Assembly: GCF_022788715.1 (NCBI RefSeq) | Contig: NZ_CP085167.1 | Location: forward strand, 1,361,001 to 1,425,000 | Source: Sulfitobacter sp. DSM 110093 | GTDB lineage: Bacteria > Pseudomonadota > Alphaproteobacteria > Rhodobacterales > Rhodobacteraceae | DNA: 64,000 nucleotides | Direction of reading: 5' to 3' | Shown: in pieces, positions 54,014-63,254 of the stretch | Layout of the letters: each line of letters begins with the position of its first letter | Numbering within the stretch: position 1 is the stretch's first letter | Notes under the pieces: model-generated | Told to the model about the DNA's origin: nothing | The model's database searches: none | What the model saw: the letters and a program-made list of their open reading frames with translations, nothing else | Program-made: the position numbers and the translations under genes

Positions 54014-55195
54014 ATGCCACGCAAAATTTCGATACTGGGGGCGACCGGGTCCATCGGTCAGAACACGATTGATCTGATCCGGCGCGCGCCTGACAGCTAT
54101 GACGTGGTGGCGCTGACCGGCGCGGGCAATATTGCCCAACTGGCAGAGGACGCGAAAGCGCTGAAGGCCGAGGTCGCGGTTACCGCCCGCGAAGACCTGT
54201 TGGACGATCTGCGCGATGCGCTGAGCGGCAGCGGGATTGAAGCAGCGGCAGGGTCCGCGGCGATTACCGAGGCGGCATCCCGCCCTGCTGATTGGACCAT
54301 GTCCGCGATCATCGGCGCGGCGGGGCTGGCACCGGGGATGGCCGCCCTGCGCCAAGGCGGCACACTGGCATTGGCCAATAAGGAATCGCTCGTTTGCGCC
54401 GGGGCGCTGATCATGGGCGAGGCCAAGCGCAATGGCGCCACGATCCTGCCGGTCGACAGCGAACATTCCGCCGTTTTTCAAGCGCTGGTCGGCGAAGATA
54501 TGGCCGCCGTTGAGCGCGTCATCATCACCGCCAGCGGCGGCGCATTTCGCGATTGGCCGCTTGCGGACCTGGCCAATGCGACGCTCGATCAAGCCTCAAG
54601 CCATCCCAACTGGGACATGGGGCAGCGGATCACCATCGACTCGGCCTCGATGTTTAACAAGGCGATGGAAGTCATTGAGACGCGGGAGTTTTTCGGCGTA
54701 TCGCCTGAGACTATCGAAGTGCTGGTGCACCCGCAGTCGATGATCCATGCGCTTGTGGGGTTTTGCGACGGTGGGCTGATGGCCCATGTCGGCCCGCCTG
54801 ACATGCGCCATGCGATCGGCTATGCGCTGCACCACCCGCAGCGGGCCCCTTTGCCGGTGGAGCGGCTGGACTTGACCAAGATTGGACGGTTCGATTTTAC
54901 CGCGCCCGACGACGCCCGCTGGCCCGCACTGCGGCTCGCGCGGGAGGTTATGGCGGCAGGTGGACTCATGGGTGCGGTCTTTAACGCGGCCAAGGAGGTG
55001 GCGCTCGATAGCTTCATCGCCGGGCAGTTGCGCTTTACCGAAATGGCCGAGATCGTCGAAGAGGTGTTGGAGGCGCGCGCCGCTGACGCATCGCTGGGCC
55101 GGGGCAGCGACGATATGACACTTGATTTGGTGGGCCAAGCCGACCATCTCGCACGTAAGGCTGCTAAGGCCGCAATTCAAAAAAAGGCAGGGTAG
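54014..55195 (+). CDS. dxr: 1-deoxy-D-xylulose 5-phosphate reductoisomerase
   Basis: A 393-residue NADPH- and metal-dependent enzyme, first committed step of the MEP isoprenoid pathway. NADPH loop GATGSIGQNT (9-18), ALANKESLVCAG, metal-binding VDSEHSAVFQ, and ITASGGAFRDWPL. It feeds isoprenoid units to uppS and miaA encoded nearby. rseP begins 13 nt downstream. Confidence 0.96.
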   Translation: MPRKISILGATGSIGQNTIDLIRRAPDSYDVVALTGAGNIAQLAEDAKALKAEVAVTAREDLLDDLRDALSGSGIEAAAGSAAITEAASRPADWTMSAIIGAAGLAPGMAALRQGGTLALANKESLVCAGALIMGEAKRNGATILPVDSEHSAVFQALVGEDMAAVERVIITASGGAFRDWPLADLANATLDQASSHPNWDMGQRITIDSASMFNKAMEVIETREFFGVSPETIEVLVHPQSMIHALVGFCDGGLMAHVGPPDMRHAIGYALHHPQRAPLPVERLDLTKIGRFDFTAPDDARWPALRLAREVMAAGGLMGAVFNAAKEVALDSFIAGQLRFTEMAEIVEEVLEARAADASLGRGSDDMTLDLVGQADHLARKAAKAAIQKKAG

Positions 55196-55208
55196 CACGT
55201 TGGACATC

Positions 55209-56552
55209 ATGGGGTTATTGCCGGAATTCGGCGGGCTGATCTGGACAATATTGGCTTTTGTCGTGGCGCTTTCGGTGATCGTGGCGATCCACGAATACGG
55301 CCATTACATCGTTGGCCGCTGGACCGGGATCAAGGCGGATGTCTTCAGCCTCGGGTTCGGCCCGGTGCTGTTTTCTCGCATGGATAAGCGCGGCACGCGC
55401 TGGCAGTTCGCGCTGCTGCCCTTTGGCGGCTATGTGAAATTCGCGGGCGATTCTAATGCCGCGTCGGGCAAGGACGAAACCGCGATGGAGGCGCTGGCCG
55501 AAGACCCCGAAGCGCTGCGCCACACGATGCATGGTGCGCCGCTTTATGCCCGCGCGCTGACCGTGGCGGCTGGGCCGGTGTTCAACTTCGCCCTGTCGAT
55601 CATCATCTTTTTCGCCGTGGCGATGACCGCGGGCACCGCCCGTGATCCGCTCACCGTGGGCGAGCTGCGCGATCTGCCGAATGCGGCATATGAGTTGGAA
55701 CCGGGCGATGTGCTGCGTGCGGTCGAAGGCACGCCGCTGCCATCATTGGCTGCAGGTGAAGGCTATAATGATTTTCTGACGAACCTGCCGCAGAAGTCGG
55801 TGCTGAGCTATGACATCACCCGCGATGATGCGGAACTGACGGTGCCCGGCCCTTATCTGATGCCGCCGCTGGTCAGCAACGTAGCGCCGCAATCGGCGGC
55901 CCAAGAAGCGGGGCTCCGTGGTGGTGATGTGATTACAGCCGTGAACGGCCAAGAAATCGTAGCCTTTGGTGAATTGAAAGAGGTTGTTGAGGCATCGGAA
56001 GGTGCAGCGCAGCAGCTTACGGTTTGGCGGGATGGCGAGACGCTGGAGTTCACCCTTGTTCCCAAAGCCACGGATGAGCCGCAGCCTGACGGCAGCTTTA
56101 AGCAGAACCTGCGCATTGGCATCGTTGGCGGCATGGCCTTTGTGCCTGCGACCGATACGCCCGGCGTGGGCGAGGCGCTGAGCACTGGGATAGGCAATAC
56201 GTGGCAGATCATCAAAGGGTCCATCTCGGGGCTACGTGAGATGATTGTCGGCAATATCAGCACCTGTAATCTGAGCGGCCCAGTGGGCATCGCTCAAACT
56301 TCGGGCGCGATGGCCAGCCAAGGGGCGCAGTCATTTATCTACTTCATCGCGGTGCTGAGCACGGCGGTCGGGTTGCTGAACCTGTTCCCGATCCCGGCTT
56401 TGGACGGGGGGCATTTGGTCTTTTATGCCTATGAAGCTGTGACAGGCAAACCGCCCAGCGATGGCGCGCTGCGGTTTTTGATGACCCTCGGCATTACGCT
56501 GGTCCTGACCTTGATGCTCTTTGCGCTTGGGAACGATTTGTTCTGCCCATAA
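55209..56552 (+). CDS. rseP: Site-2 intramembrane zinc protease RseP
   Basis: A 447-residue membrane protease. Zinc motif HEYGH (28-32) in the first helix, PDZ regions (about 150-300; GLRGGDVITAVNGQEI is one), and the second active-site motif in FPIPALDGGHLVFY near residue 400. It cleaves membrane-spanning anti-sigma factors or signal-peptide remnants. The ATG at 55209 is taken; a TTG 9 nt earlier is possible. A large dyad follows the stop. Context with bamA is standard in proteobacteria. Confidence 0.94.
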   Translation: MGLLPEFGGLIWTILAFVVALSVIVAIHEYGHYIVGRWTGIKADVFSLGFGPVLFSRMDKRGTRWQFALLPFGGYVKFAGDSNAASGKDETAMEALAEDPEALRHTMHGAPLYARALTVAAGPVFNFALSIIIFFAVAMTAGTARDPLTVGELRDLPNAAYELEPGDVLRAVEGTPLPSLAAGEGYNDFLTNLPQKSVLSYDITRDDAELTVPGPYLMPPLVSNVAPQSAAQEAGLRGGDVITAVNGQEIVAFGELKEVVEASEGAAQQLTVWRDGETLEFTLVPKATDEPQPDGSFKQNLRIGIVGGMAFVPATDTPGVGEALSTGIGNTWQIIKGSISGLREMIVGNISTCNLSGPVGIAQTSGAMASQGAQSFIYFIAVLSTAVGLLNLFPIPALDGGHLVFYAYEAVTGKPPSDGALRFLMTLGITLVLTLMLFALGNDLFCP

Positions 56553-56571
56553 GCGGTAGTTGCGAGAACCT

Positions 56572-56611
56572 TGCCCCTTTGGGGCAGGGTCTATTTTGCC
56601 CCAAAGGGGCA
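56572..56611 (+). terminator. Nested dyad after rseP
   Basis: TGCCCCTTTGGGGCA (56572-56586) and TGCCCCAAAGGGGCA (56597-56611) are inverse copies, and each is nearly self-complementary. They can fold as one 15-bp stem or two hairpins, on either strand. Located 20 nt past the rseP stop and followed by GGGTTATTATT. Likely partial terminator separating rseP from the bamA part. Confidence 0.7.
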
Positions 56612-56727
56612 GGGTTATTATTAACGCCGACGGGCAGGTCTGCGACTTGCCTTCAAATGGCCATATTTGAACACACTCCTGCCGCAATGCTCTGGTAAAA
56701 TTATCCTTCATCGAGAAGGAACCGAAG

Positions 56728-56853
56728 ATGCACTTGATTCAAGGATCAACCCGCGGCCTAAGCCTTTTGCTGGACCTGAACTGGGACCGTGCGTTTTTTG
56801 GTGCGGCGATCGCCGCTGCCCTCTCTGCCGGTGCATTTGTCGCCTCTTTGTGA
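56728..56853 (+). CDS. Small membrane-associated protein (41 residues)
   Basis: ATG at 56728, preceded by AGAAGGA 8 nt upstream, opens a 41-codon frame starting MHLIQGSTRGLSLLLDLNWD, then a hydrophobic segment (AFFGAAIAAALSAGAFVASL) to TGA at 56851-56853. Composition is typical of a real one-helix small protein, with an amphipathic N-terminal half. It lies between the rseP dyad and bamA and may have its own promoter (a TAAAAT at 56696-56701). I recall similar short frames in roseobacters at this place but cannot verify that here. Function unknown. Confidence 0.7.
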   Translation: MHLIQGSTRGLSLLLDLNWDRAFFGAAIAAALSAGAFVASL

Positions 56854-57023
56854 CCGTCCGATCGCGGCAAATCGGACAATCCTGCCCTTTGCCCGCCTAT
56901 GATGTCATTCCTGCCCATGTTGCCGCATGATATGGTATATTTTTACCGCCGTTGCTTTTGACAAACCCCGTTAACCTGCGTAGTCAGGTTGACAATTAAT
57001 GTCGCAAAAAACGGGTCGGTGTA

Positions 57024-59381
57024 ATGGGACTGAGGAACGAGGGCAGAATGCCCATCGAATGGGCGCAGCGCAGCAATGTTGGCAGGACCCTTCGGGGCGC
57101 ATCGCTTTGTGTCATGTTGTCCGTCGCGTGGCTTGTGCCGGGCAGCGAAGCGCAGGCGCAGCAATATCAGTTCAATACAGTCGTGATTGAAGGCAACGAG
57201 CGGATCGGCGATAGCGCCATTCTGCGCCGGGCTGGCATCGGGCGGGGGCAGGCCGTTTCGGGCGGGCAGTTAAACGACGCCTACCAGAACCTGCAAAACT
57301 CGGGCCTGTTCGAATCCGTCTCCATCGAGCCGCAGGGCGGCACGCTGGTGATTTCGGTGGTGGAACTGCCGACGCTGAACCGGGTAAGCTTTGAGGGCAA
57401 CCGCCGCATCAAAGATGAGATGCTGGCCGAATTGATCGGCTCAACCGAGCGCCGGGTGTTCAACCCCGGCCAAGCCGAGCAAGACGCCGCCGCGATCGCT
57501 GAGGCCTATAGCAACGAAGGCCGTCTGTCGGCCCGTGTGCAGCCACGCATCATCCGCCGCGATCAAAACCGCGTCGATCTGGTCTTTGAAATTTTCGAGG
57601 GCGACAACGTCGAGATCGAGCGCCTGAGCTTTGTCGGCAACCGTATCTATTCCGATCGTCGTCTGCGCCGCGTTTTGGGCACCAAACAGGCGGGCCTATT
57701 CCGCCGCTTGGTCAAGCGTGACACCTATGTCGAAGGCCGGGTTGAGGCCGACAAGCAGATGTTGCGCGATTTCTATCTTTCGCGTGGCTATGTCGATATG
57801 CGCACCGAAGCGGTCAATGCCGAACTGACCGAAGAGCGTGATGGCGTCTTTGTCGCCTATAACATCACCGAGGGGCAGCAGTTCCGCTTTGGTTCTGTGT
57901 CGCTTGAATCCGAAGTGCCGGGGCTGAATGCTGCGGTCTATCGTGACCTTCTGAAAATCCGCCCGGGTGTGATCTATTCCCCGACATTGATCGAGAATGA
58001 CATCGCCCGGATCGAACGCCAAGCGATCCGCGATGGTGTGGATTTCCTACGTGTTGAGCCGGTGATCGACCGCAATGACCGCGACCTGTCGCTGAACGTG
58101 ACCTACAAGCTGTCCCGTGGCGAGCGCATCTTTGTTGAGCGGATCGACATCGAAGGCAACACCACCACGCTTGACCGCGTGATCCGCCGCGAGTTCGACA
58201 GCGTGGAGGGTGACCCGTTCAACCCGCGTGAGATTCGCCAATCGGCGGAACGCATCCGCGCGCTGCAATACTTTGAGACAGCAGAGGTTAACGCCCGTCA
58301 GGGCTCCAGCCCTGAGCAGGTCGTGATCGATGTAGACGTAGAAGAAAAGCCCACCGGCTCGCTGAACTTCGGCGGCTCCTTCTCGAACAACGACGGTTTT
58401 GGTGTCGCGGTCAGCTTTCAAGAGGATAACTTTCTTGGCCGTGGCCAGAAGCTGAGCCTGTCGATCTCCACCGCCGAAGATGCTACACGCTATGGTGTGA
58501 CATTTGTCGAGCCGCGTTTCCTTGGCCGTGATGTGGCGCTTGGTCTCAAGCTTGACTATGCTGAAACCAATTCGTCCTACACCAGCTACGACACTGAGCG
58601 TTTGCTATTCCAGCCCAGCCTGACCTTCCCGGTGAGCGAGAATGGCCGTCTGTCCGCGCGCTACACGTATGAAGGCATCGAGATGCTGGAACGTGATGAC
58701 GAAGATAACAGCGCCACCATCGCCAACGAGATCGACGCAGGCGCGCTGTTCTCCTCCTCGGTGGGCTATACCTATACCTATGACACCCGCCGCACTGGAC
58801 TGGACCCAACGCAGGGTATCTTGTTCGAGTTCGGTCAGGATTTCGCGGGTCTTGGCGGTGATAATGAGTTCATCAAGACTTCGGCCAAGTTTGGCGCCGA
58901 GAAGCGTATCTTTAACGAAGAAGTAACTCTTCGTGCCACGCTCGAAGGTGGGGCGCTGGCTTGGAACAGCGGCACCAACCGTGCGGTTGACCGTTTCATC
59001 CTTGGCCCTTCCATCATGCGCGGCTTTGAGCCGGGCGGGATTGGCCCGCGTGACCAGAGCAACGGCGTTGACGATGCACTTGGCGGTAACTTTTTCGCCG
59101 TGGCCCGTTTCGAGGCTGAGTTCCCACTGGGGCTGCCCGAAGAATATGGCATCAGCGGCGGCGTCTTTTACGACGTGGGCAACCTGTGGGACCTGAGTGA
59201 TGTGGACACGACGGGCGGTTCGATCGTCGGCGAAGGGGGCTCTTACCGCCATGTGGTCGGTTTTTCAGTCTACTGGGATACACCGCTTGGCCCGCTTCAG
59301 TTCAACGTCTCTGACGCGCTGAAGAAAGAGAGCTTTGACAAAGAGCAAAGCTTTGAGGTCACATTGCGGACCACGTTCTAA
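57024..59381 (+). CDS. bamA: Outer membrane protein assembly factor BamA
   Basis: A 785-residue Omp85 protein with signal peptide (cleaved near AQA-QQYQF, about residue 46), five POTRA domains (to about 440; the first begins FNTVVIEGNERIGDSAIL) and a C-terminal 16-strand barrel with lid motif IMRGFEPGGIGPRD. The chain ends in Phe (EVTLRTTF), as outer membrane barrels do. It inserts beta-barrel proteins. Two TTGACA boxes (56958-56963 and 56989-56994) lie upstream, though -10 matches are weak. Confidence 0.95.
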   Translation: MGLRNEGRMPIEWAQRSNVGRTLRGASLCVMLSVAWLVPGSEAQAQQYQFNTVVIEGNERIGDSAILRRAGIGRGQAVSGGQLNDAYQNLQNSGLFESVSIEPQGGTLVISVVELPTLNRVSFEGNRRIKDEMLAELIGSTERRVFNPGQAEQDAAAIAEAYSNEGRLSARVQPRIIRRDQNRVDLVFEIFEGDNVEIERLSFVGNRIYSDRRLRRVLGTKQAGLFRRLVKRDTYVEGRVEADKQMLRDFYLSRGYVDMRTEAVNAELTEERDGVFVAYNITEGQQFRFGSVSLESEVPGLNAAVYRDLLKIRPGVIYSPTLIENDIARIERQAIRDGVDFLRVEPVIDRNDRDLSLNVTYKLSRGERIFVERIDIEGNTTTLDRVIRREFDSVEGDPFNPREIRQSAERIRALQYFETAEVNARQGSSPEQVVIDVDVEEKPTGSLNFGGSFSNNDGFGVAVSFQEDNFLGRGQKLSLSISTAEDATRYGVTFVEPRFLGRDVALGLKLDYAETNSSYTSYDTERLLFQPSLTFPVSENGRLSARYTYEGIEMLERDDEDNSATIANEIDAGALFSSSVGYTYTYDTRRTGLDPTQGILFEFGQDFAGLGGDNEFIKTSAKFGAEKRIFNEEVTLRATLEGGALAWNSGTNRAVDRFILGPSIMRGFEPGGIGPRDQSNGVDDALGGNFFAVARFEAEFPLGLPEEYGISGGVFYDVGNLWDLSDVDTTGGSIVGEGGSYRHVVGFSVYWDTPLGPLQFNVSDALKKESFDKEQSFEVTLRTTF

Positions 59382-59385
59382 GACC

Positions 59386-59970
59386 ATGTATCGCGCATTC
59401 ATCCCCTTCGTGATGATGCTGGCCGGGGTCACCCCCGGCCAGGCGCAACAGGCCCCTGCGCCAGAGACACAGCAGAACGCAGCTAGCGGCAACGCGCAGG
59501 GCGTGATCAGCCCGGTTCTGACCATCGATTCAGAACGCCTGTTCCGCGATAGCGCTTTCGGCAGCCGGGTTTCCCGCGAGATCGAAGCCCAAAGCGAGCA
59601 ATTGGCCACCGAAAATCGAGAGATCGAAGCCGAGCTGGAAGCCGAAGAGCGTGAGCTTACCGAAAAACGCACCCAGATGACGCCAGCGGCGTTCCGGGTT
59701 TTGGCAGATGCCTTTGATGAAAAGGTGCAGCGTACCCGAGCAGAGCAGGCCTCAAAAAACCGAGCGCTGAGCGAAGCACTCGACCTAGAGCGGGACCGTT
59801 TCCTTGCTGCCGCAGCCCCCGTAATGGAACAGTTGATGCGCAATTCCGACGCGGCTGTCATTCTTGAACGCCGGCGCGTCTTTGTCTCGTCCTCGGCGAT
59901 TGAGGTGACGGATCAGGCGATTTCGCTGTTGGATGAGACCATTGGCGATGGCCTGACCGAGGCCGACTGA
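59386..59970 (+). CDS. ompH: OmpH/Skp-family periplasmic chaperone
   Basis: A 194-residue exported protein: signal peptide MYRAFIPFVMMLAGVTPGQA, then VLTIDSERLFRDSAFG typical of Skp beta-strands and a long charged coiled coil (about 65-150) that forms the tentacles of the trimer. It escorts unfolded outer membrane proteins to BamA. The ATG at 59386 lies 4 nt after the bamA stop. Confidence 0.9.
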   Translation: MYRAFIPFVMMLAGVTPGQAQQAPAPETQQNAASGNAQGVISPVLTIDSERLFRDSAFGSRVSREIEAQSEQLATENREIEAELEAEERELTEKRTQMTPAAFRVLADAFDEKVQRTRAEQASKNRALSEALDLERDRFLAAAAPVMEQLMRNSDAAVILERRRVFVSSSAIEVTDQAISLLDETIGDGLTEAD

Positions 59971-60052
59971 GCGGCAGGGCGCCGGGGGATGCTTGCCCCC
60001 AGCCGTCCGAATTGGTAGCCATTCAGCAACCTTCTGACACAAAGGACAGTCC

Positions 60053-60523
60053 ATGACCGAAGAGCTGCTGCGCGCCGATATCCAGTTGATCCAGCGCATC
60101 CTGCCGCACCGCTACCCGTTTTTGCTGGTCGACAAGGTCGAAGAGATCAAGGGCACCGAAAGTGCTGTCGGCTATAAAAACGTCACCATGAACGAGCCGC
60201 ATTTTCAGGGCCATTTCCCCGGCACGCCGATCATGCCGGGCGTCACCATTGTTGAGGCGATGGCCCAGACGGCAGGCGTGATGGTGGGCACCGCCCTTGG
60301 CATGCAGGACCGCGACATGCTGATCTATTTCATGTCGATCGACAAATGTAAGTTCCGCCGCAAGGTCGGCCCTGGCGATGTGCTGCGGATGGACCTGAAA
60401 ACCCTGCGCGGCAAGCCGGGTGCGAAGATCTGGAAATTCGGCGGTGTGGCCACCGTTGATGGTGAAATGGCCGCCGAGGCCGAGTTCATGGCGATGTTGG
60501 ACCTGCCGCAGGACGCGGTATGA
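60053..60523 (+). CDS. fabZ: (3R)-hydroxyacyl-ACP dehydratase
   Basis: A 156-residue hot-dog-fold enzyme of fatty acid elongation. Catalytic H54 ([11 protein letters not shown]) and E68 ([11 protein letters not shown]), plus [13 protein letters not shown]. Its stop overlaps the lpxA start by 4 nt, balancing fatty acid and lipid A synthesis. It follows ompH directly; lpxD, often found between them in other proteobacteria, is absent here. Confidence 0.96.
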   Translation: MTEELLRADIQLIQRILPHRYPFLLVDKVEEIKGTESAVGYKNVTMNEPHFQGHFPGTPIMPGVTIVEAMAQTAGVMVGTALGMQDRDMLIYFMSIDKCKFRRKVGPGDVLRMDLKTLRGKPGAKIWKFGGVATVDGEMAAEAEFMAMLDLPQDAV

Positions 60524-61302
60524 GTAATATCCACCCCAGTGCTGTTATCGAAGAGGGGGCACAGATCGACCCTTCGGCCAAGGTTGGCCCTTTCTGCGTG
60601 GTTGGGTCACAGGTTGTGCTGAAGGCGGATGTGGAGCTGAAATCCCATGTGATCGTCACCGGCCAGACCGAGGTTGGCGCAGGCACGGTGATTTTCCCCT
60701 TCGCGGTGATCGGTGAGATTCCGCAGGACTTGAAATTCAAGGGCGAAGCCAGCCGTCTGGTCATTGGCGAACGCAACCGCATCCGCGAGCATGTCACCAT
60801 GAACTGCGGCACCGAAGGCGGTGGCGGCGTGACGCGTGTGGGCGACGACGGGCTGTTCATGGCGGGCTGTCACATCGCGCATGACGCGATTGTGGGCGAC
60901 CGGGTGATCGTGGTGAATTCCGCCGCTGTCGCGGGCCACTGTGTGCTTGAGGATGACGTCATCATCGGCGGTCTGTCGGGCATCCACCAATGGGTGCGCA
61001 TCGGGCAGGGCGCGATCATTGGCGCGGTGACGATGGTGACGAACGACGTGATCCCCTACGGCCTTGTGCAAGCGCCGCGCGGTGATCTTGACGGGTTGAA
61101 CCTTGTCGGGTTGAAGCGCGCCGGTGTGGCACGTAGCGACATCACGGCGCTCAGGGCCGCGTTCCAGATGCTGGCGCAGGGCGAGGGGACATTCTCGGAC
61201 CGGGCGCGGCGTTTGGGCGAAGAAACCCAAAGCGATTACGTCCGCCAGATCGTCGATTTCGTCATGGCCGACACGGGCCGCCATTTCCTGACGCCGAAAT
61301 GA
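60520..61302 (+). CDS. lpxA: UDP-N-acetylglucosamine acyltransferase
   Basis: A 260-residue left-handed beta-helix acyltransferase, first step of lipid A synthesis. Hexapeptide repeats run from about 5 to 190; catalytic H121 lies in [13 protein letters not shown]-terminal helices include the IGLKRAG-like [14 protein letters not shown]. Overlaps fabZ and lpxI by 4 nt each. Confidence 0.96.
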   Translation: MSNIHPSAVIEEGAQIDPSAKVGPFCVVGSQVVLKADVELKSHVIVTGQTEVGAGTVIFPFAVIGEIPQDLKFKGEASRLVIGERNRIREHVTMNCGTEGGGGVTRVGDDGLFMAGCHIAHDAIVGDRVIVVNSAAVAGHCVLEDDVIIGGLSGIHQWVRIGQGAIIGAVTMVTNDVIPYGLVQAPRGDLDGLNLVGLKRAGVARSDITALRAAFQMLAQGEGTFSDRARRLGEETQSDYVRQIVDFVMADTGRHFLTPK

Positions 61303-62099
61303 GCCTTGCGCTGATCGCCGGACGCGGTGGCTTGCCCGCACGGGTGGCGGCAGCGCAGGACGTGCCGCCGTTGGTCTGTGCTTATGAGGGCTGTGCGCCG
61401 GATGGGCTAAAGGCGGATCTGACCTTTCGGTTGGAGACGCTGGGCAGCCTTTTGGCGCATCTTTTGGGGGTGGGCATCCGCGAGGTTTGTCTGTGCGGCG
61501 CAATCGACCGGCCAACGCTTGATCCCGCGAAGTTGGATATGCGCACAGCGCCCTTGGTGCCGCAGTTCAAACTGGCACTGGCAGCGGGTGATAATGGTGC
61601 GCTTGAGGTGATCAAGACGATTTTCGAAGATCATGGCCTGCGGGTGGTCGGGGCCGATGAATTGGTGCCCGACCTGCTGGCCGATAGTGGCGTGCTGTCG
61701 CGGGAGTTGCCCGATGAGCAAATGCGCCGGGATGCCGCGCGTGGTGCTGCCGTGCTCGATAGTCTGGCCACGCTCGACATCGGGCAGGCCTGCGTGATTG
61801 GGCGCGAACAGGTGTACGGGGTTGAGACCATCGGAGGCACGGATCATTTGCTGACGACCTTGCCGGAAGCGGTGCGTGATGCGCGAGCGGTGCTCTGCAA
61901 AGGTCCGAAAACCGGGCAAATCCGCGAGATTGATCTGCCCACCATCGGCCCCGACACACTGCGCGCCGCCCATGCGGCAGGGCTGGCGGGCGTGGTGGTC
62001 AAGGCAGGCGGCGTAATGCTGCTGGAGCGTGACGCCTGTGTGGCGCTGGCCGATGAACTGGGGCTGGTGCTTTGGGTCCGAGAGGGGGACGCGGCGTGA
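61299..62099 (+). CDS. lpxI: UDP-2,3-diacylglucosamine pyrophosphatase LpxI
   Basis: A 266-residue DUF1009 protein, the LpxI form used by many alphaproteobacteria instead of LpxH. It splits UDP-2,3-diacylglucosamine to lipid X and UMP. Motifs: LALIAGRGGLPARVA, VCLCGAIDRP, and GVVVKAGGVMLLERD at the C-terminus. Translationally coupled to lpxA (4-nt overlap) and lpxB (4-nt overlap). Confidence 0.93.
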   Translation: MSLALIAGRGGLPARVAAAQDVPPLVCAYEGCAPDGLKADLTFRLETLGSLLAHLLGVGIREVCLCGAIDRPTLDPAKLDMRTAPLVPQFKLALAAGDNGALEVIKTIFEDHGLRVVGADELVPDLLADSGVLSRELPDEQMRRDAARGAAVLDSLATLDIGQACVIGREQVYGVETIGGTDHLLTTLPEAVRDARAVLCKGPKTGQIREIDLPTIGPDTLRAAHAAGLAGVVVKAGGVMLLERDACVALADELGLVLWVREGDAA

Positions 62100-63247
62100 A
62101 AGTGTTCATTCTGGCAGGCGAGCCTTCCGGTGACCGGTTGGGCGGTGCGCTCATGACGGGGCTGAAAGAGCTTTGCCCGGAGGTGACCTTCGACGGCATC
62201 GGCGGGCCGATGATGATGGCGCAGGGGTTGGAAAGCCGCTTTGACATGGACGAGCTCAGCGTCATGGGGCTGGCCGAGATCCTGCCGAAATACCGCGCGT
62301 TGATGGCCCGGATCAATGAGACGGCGCAGACGGTGGTCGAGACGAAACCCGATGTGCTCATCACCATCGACAGCCCCGATTTCTCATTGCGCGTGGCGCG
62401 TAAGGTGAAAGAGAAATCCGACATCAGAACAGTGCATTACGTGGCCCCAACCGTCTGGGCATGGCGCCCCGGCCGGGCCGAGAAGATGGCCCGTTCGGTC
62501 GATCATGTGCTGGCGCTTTTCCCCTTTGAGCCGCCCTATATGGAAGCGGCGGGTATGGCCTGTGATTTCGTGGGGCACCCGGTGGTGGCCGAGCCTGTGG
62601 CCGATGACGCCGCCGCTGCGGCCTTCCGCGCCGAACACCGTCTTGCCGATGCGCCGCTGCTGCTGGCTTTGCCCGGCTCGCGCCGAGGCGAGGTCACGCG
62701 GCTGGCGCCAGTGTTCCAGCAGGTCGTCGCGCGGCTGGTCGAGGCAGAGCCGTCCTTGCGCGTCGTGGTTCCTGCGGCAAGTCCGGTGGCCGCTCTGGTC
62801 AAACAGGTGACGCGCAATTGGGCGGGCAACCCGCTGGTGCTGGACCCGCGTGATATGGCGTCAGAAGAGTTCACCGCCACCAAACGCGCCGCCTTCCGCG
62901 CGGCGGATGTGGCGTTGGCAGCGTCCGGCACCGTGTCGCTGGAATTGGCCGCGGTGAACACGCCAATGGTCATCGCCTATGACATGAACTGGATCAGCCG
63001 TCAGATCATCGGACGAATGCTGCGCGTTGATACGGTGACATTGGTCAATCTGGTCTCAGAGACTCGCGTGGTGCCGGAGTTCATCGGCGCCAACTGCCGC
63101 CCCGGACCGATTGCCGAAGGTGTTTTGCAGGTGTTGCGGGCACCGGGCGCACAAAAGGACGCGATGGCGCTGACCATGCAGCGCTTGGGGCGGGGTGGTG
63201 AGGCGCCGGGCCTGCGGGCCGCGCGCGCGGTTTTGGCGCGGCTGTAG
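62096..63247 (+). CDS. lpxB: Lipid A disaccharide synthase
   Basis: A 383-residue GT-B glycosyltransferase joining UDP-diacylglucosamine and lipid X. The GTG at 62096 overlaps the lpxI stop (GTGA) and starts VKVFILAGEPSGDRLGG at the normal N-terminus; an earlier start adds an implausible leader. Also YVAPTVWAWRPGRAEKM, LPGSRRGEV and SGTVSLELA. Last gene of the envelope run; convergent with mnmA, 7 nt apart. Confidence 0.95.
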   Translation: MKVFILAGEPSGDRLGGALMTGLKELCPEVTFDGIGGPMMMAQGLESRFDMDELSVMGLAEILPKYRALMARINETAQTVVETKPDVLITIDSPDFSLRVARKVKEKSDIRTVHYVAPTVWAWRPGRAEKMARSVDHVLALFPFEPPYMEAAGMACDFVGHPVVAEPVADDAAAAAFRAEHRLADAPLLLALPGSRRGEVTRLAPVFQQVVARLVEAEPSLRVVVPAASPVAALVKQVTRNWAGNPLVLDPRDMASEEFTATKRAAFRAADVALAASGTVSLELAAVNTPMVIAYDMNWISRQIIGRMLRVDTVTLVNLVSETRVVPEFIGANCRPGPIAEGVLQVLRAPGAQKDAMALTMQRLGRGGEAPGLRAARAVLARL

Positions 63248-63254
63248 GGGAGGC

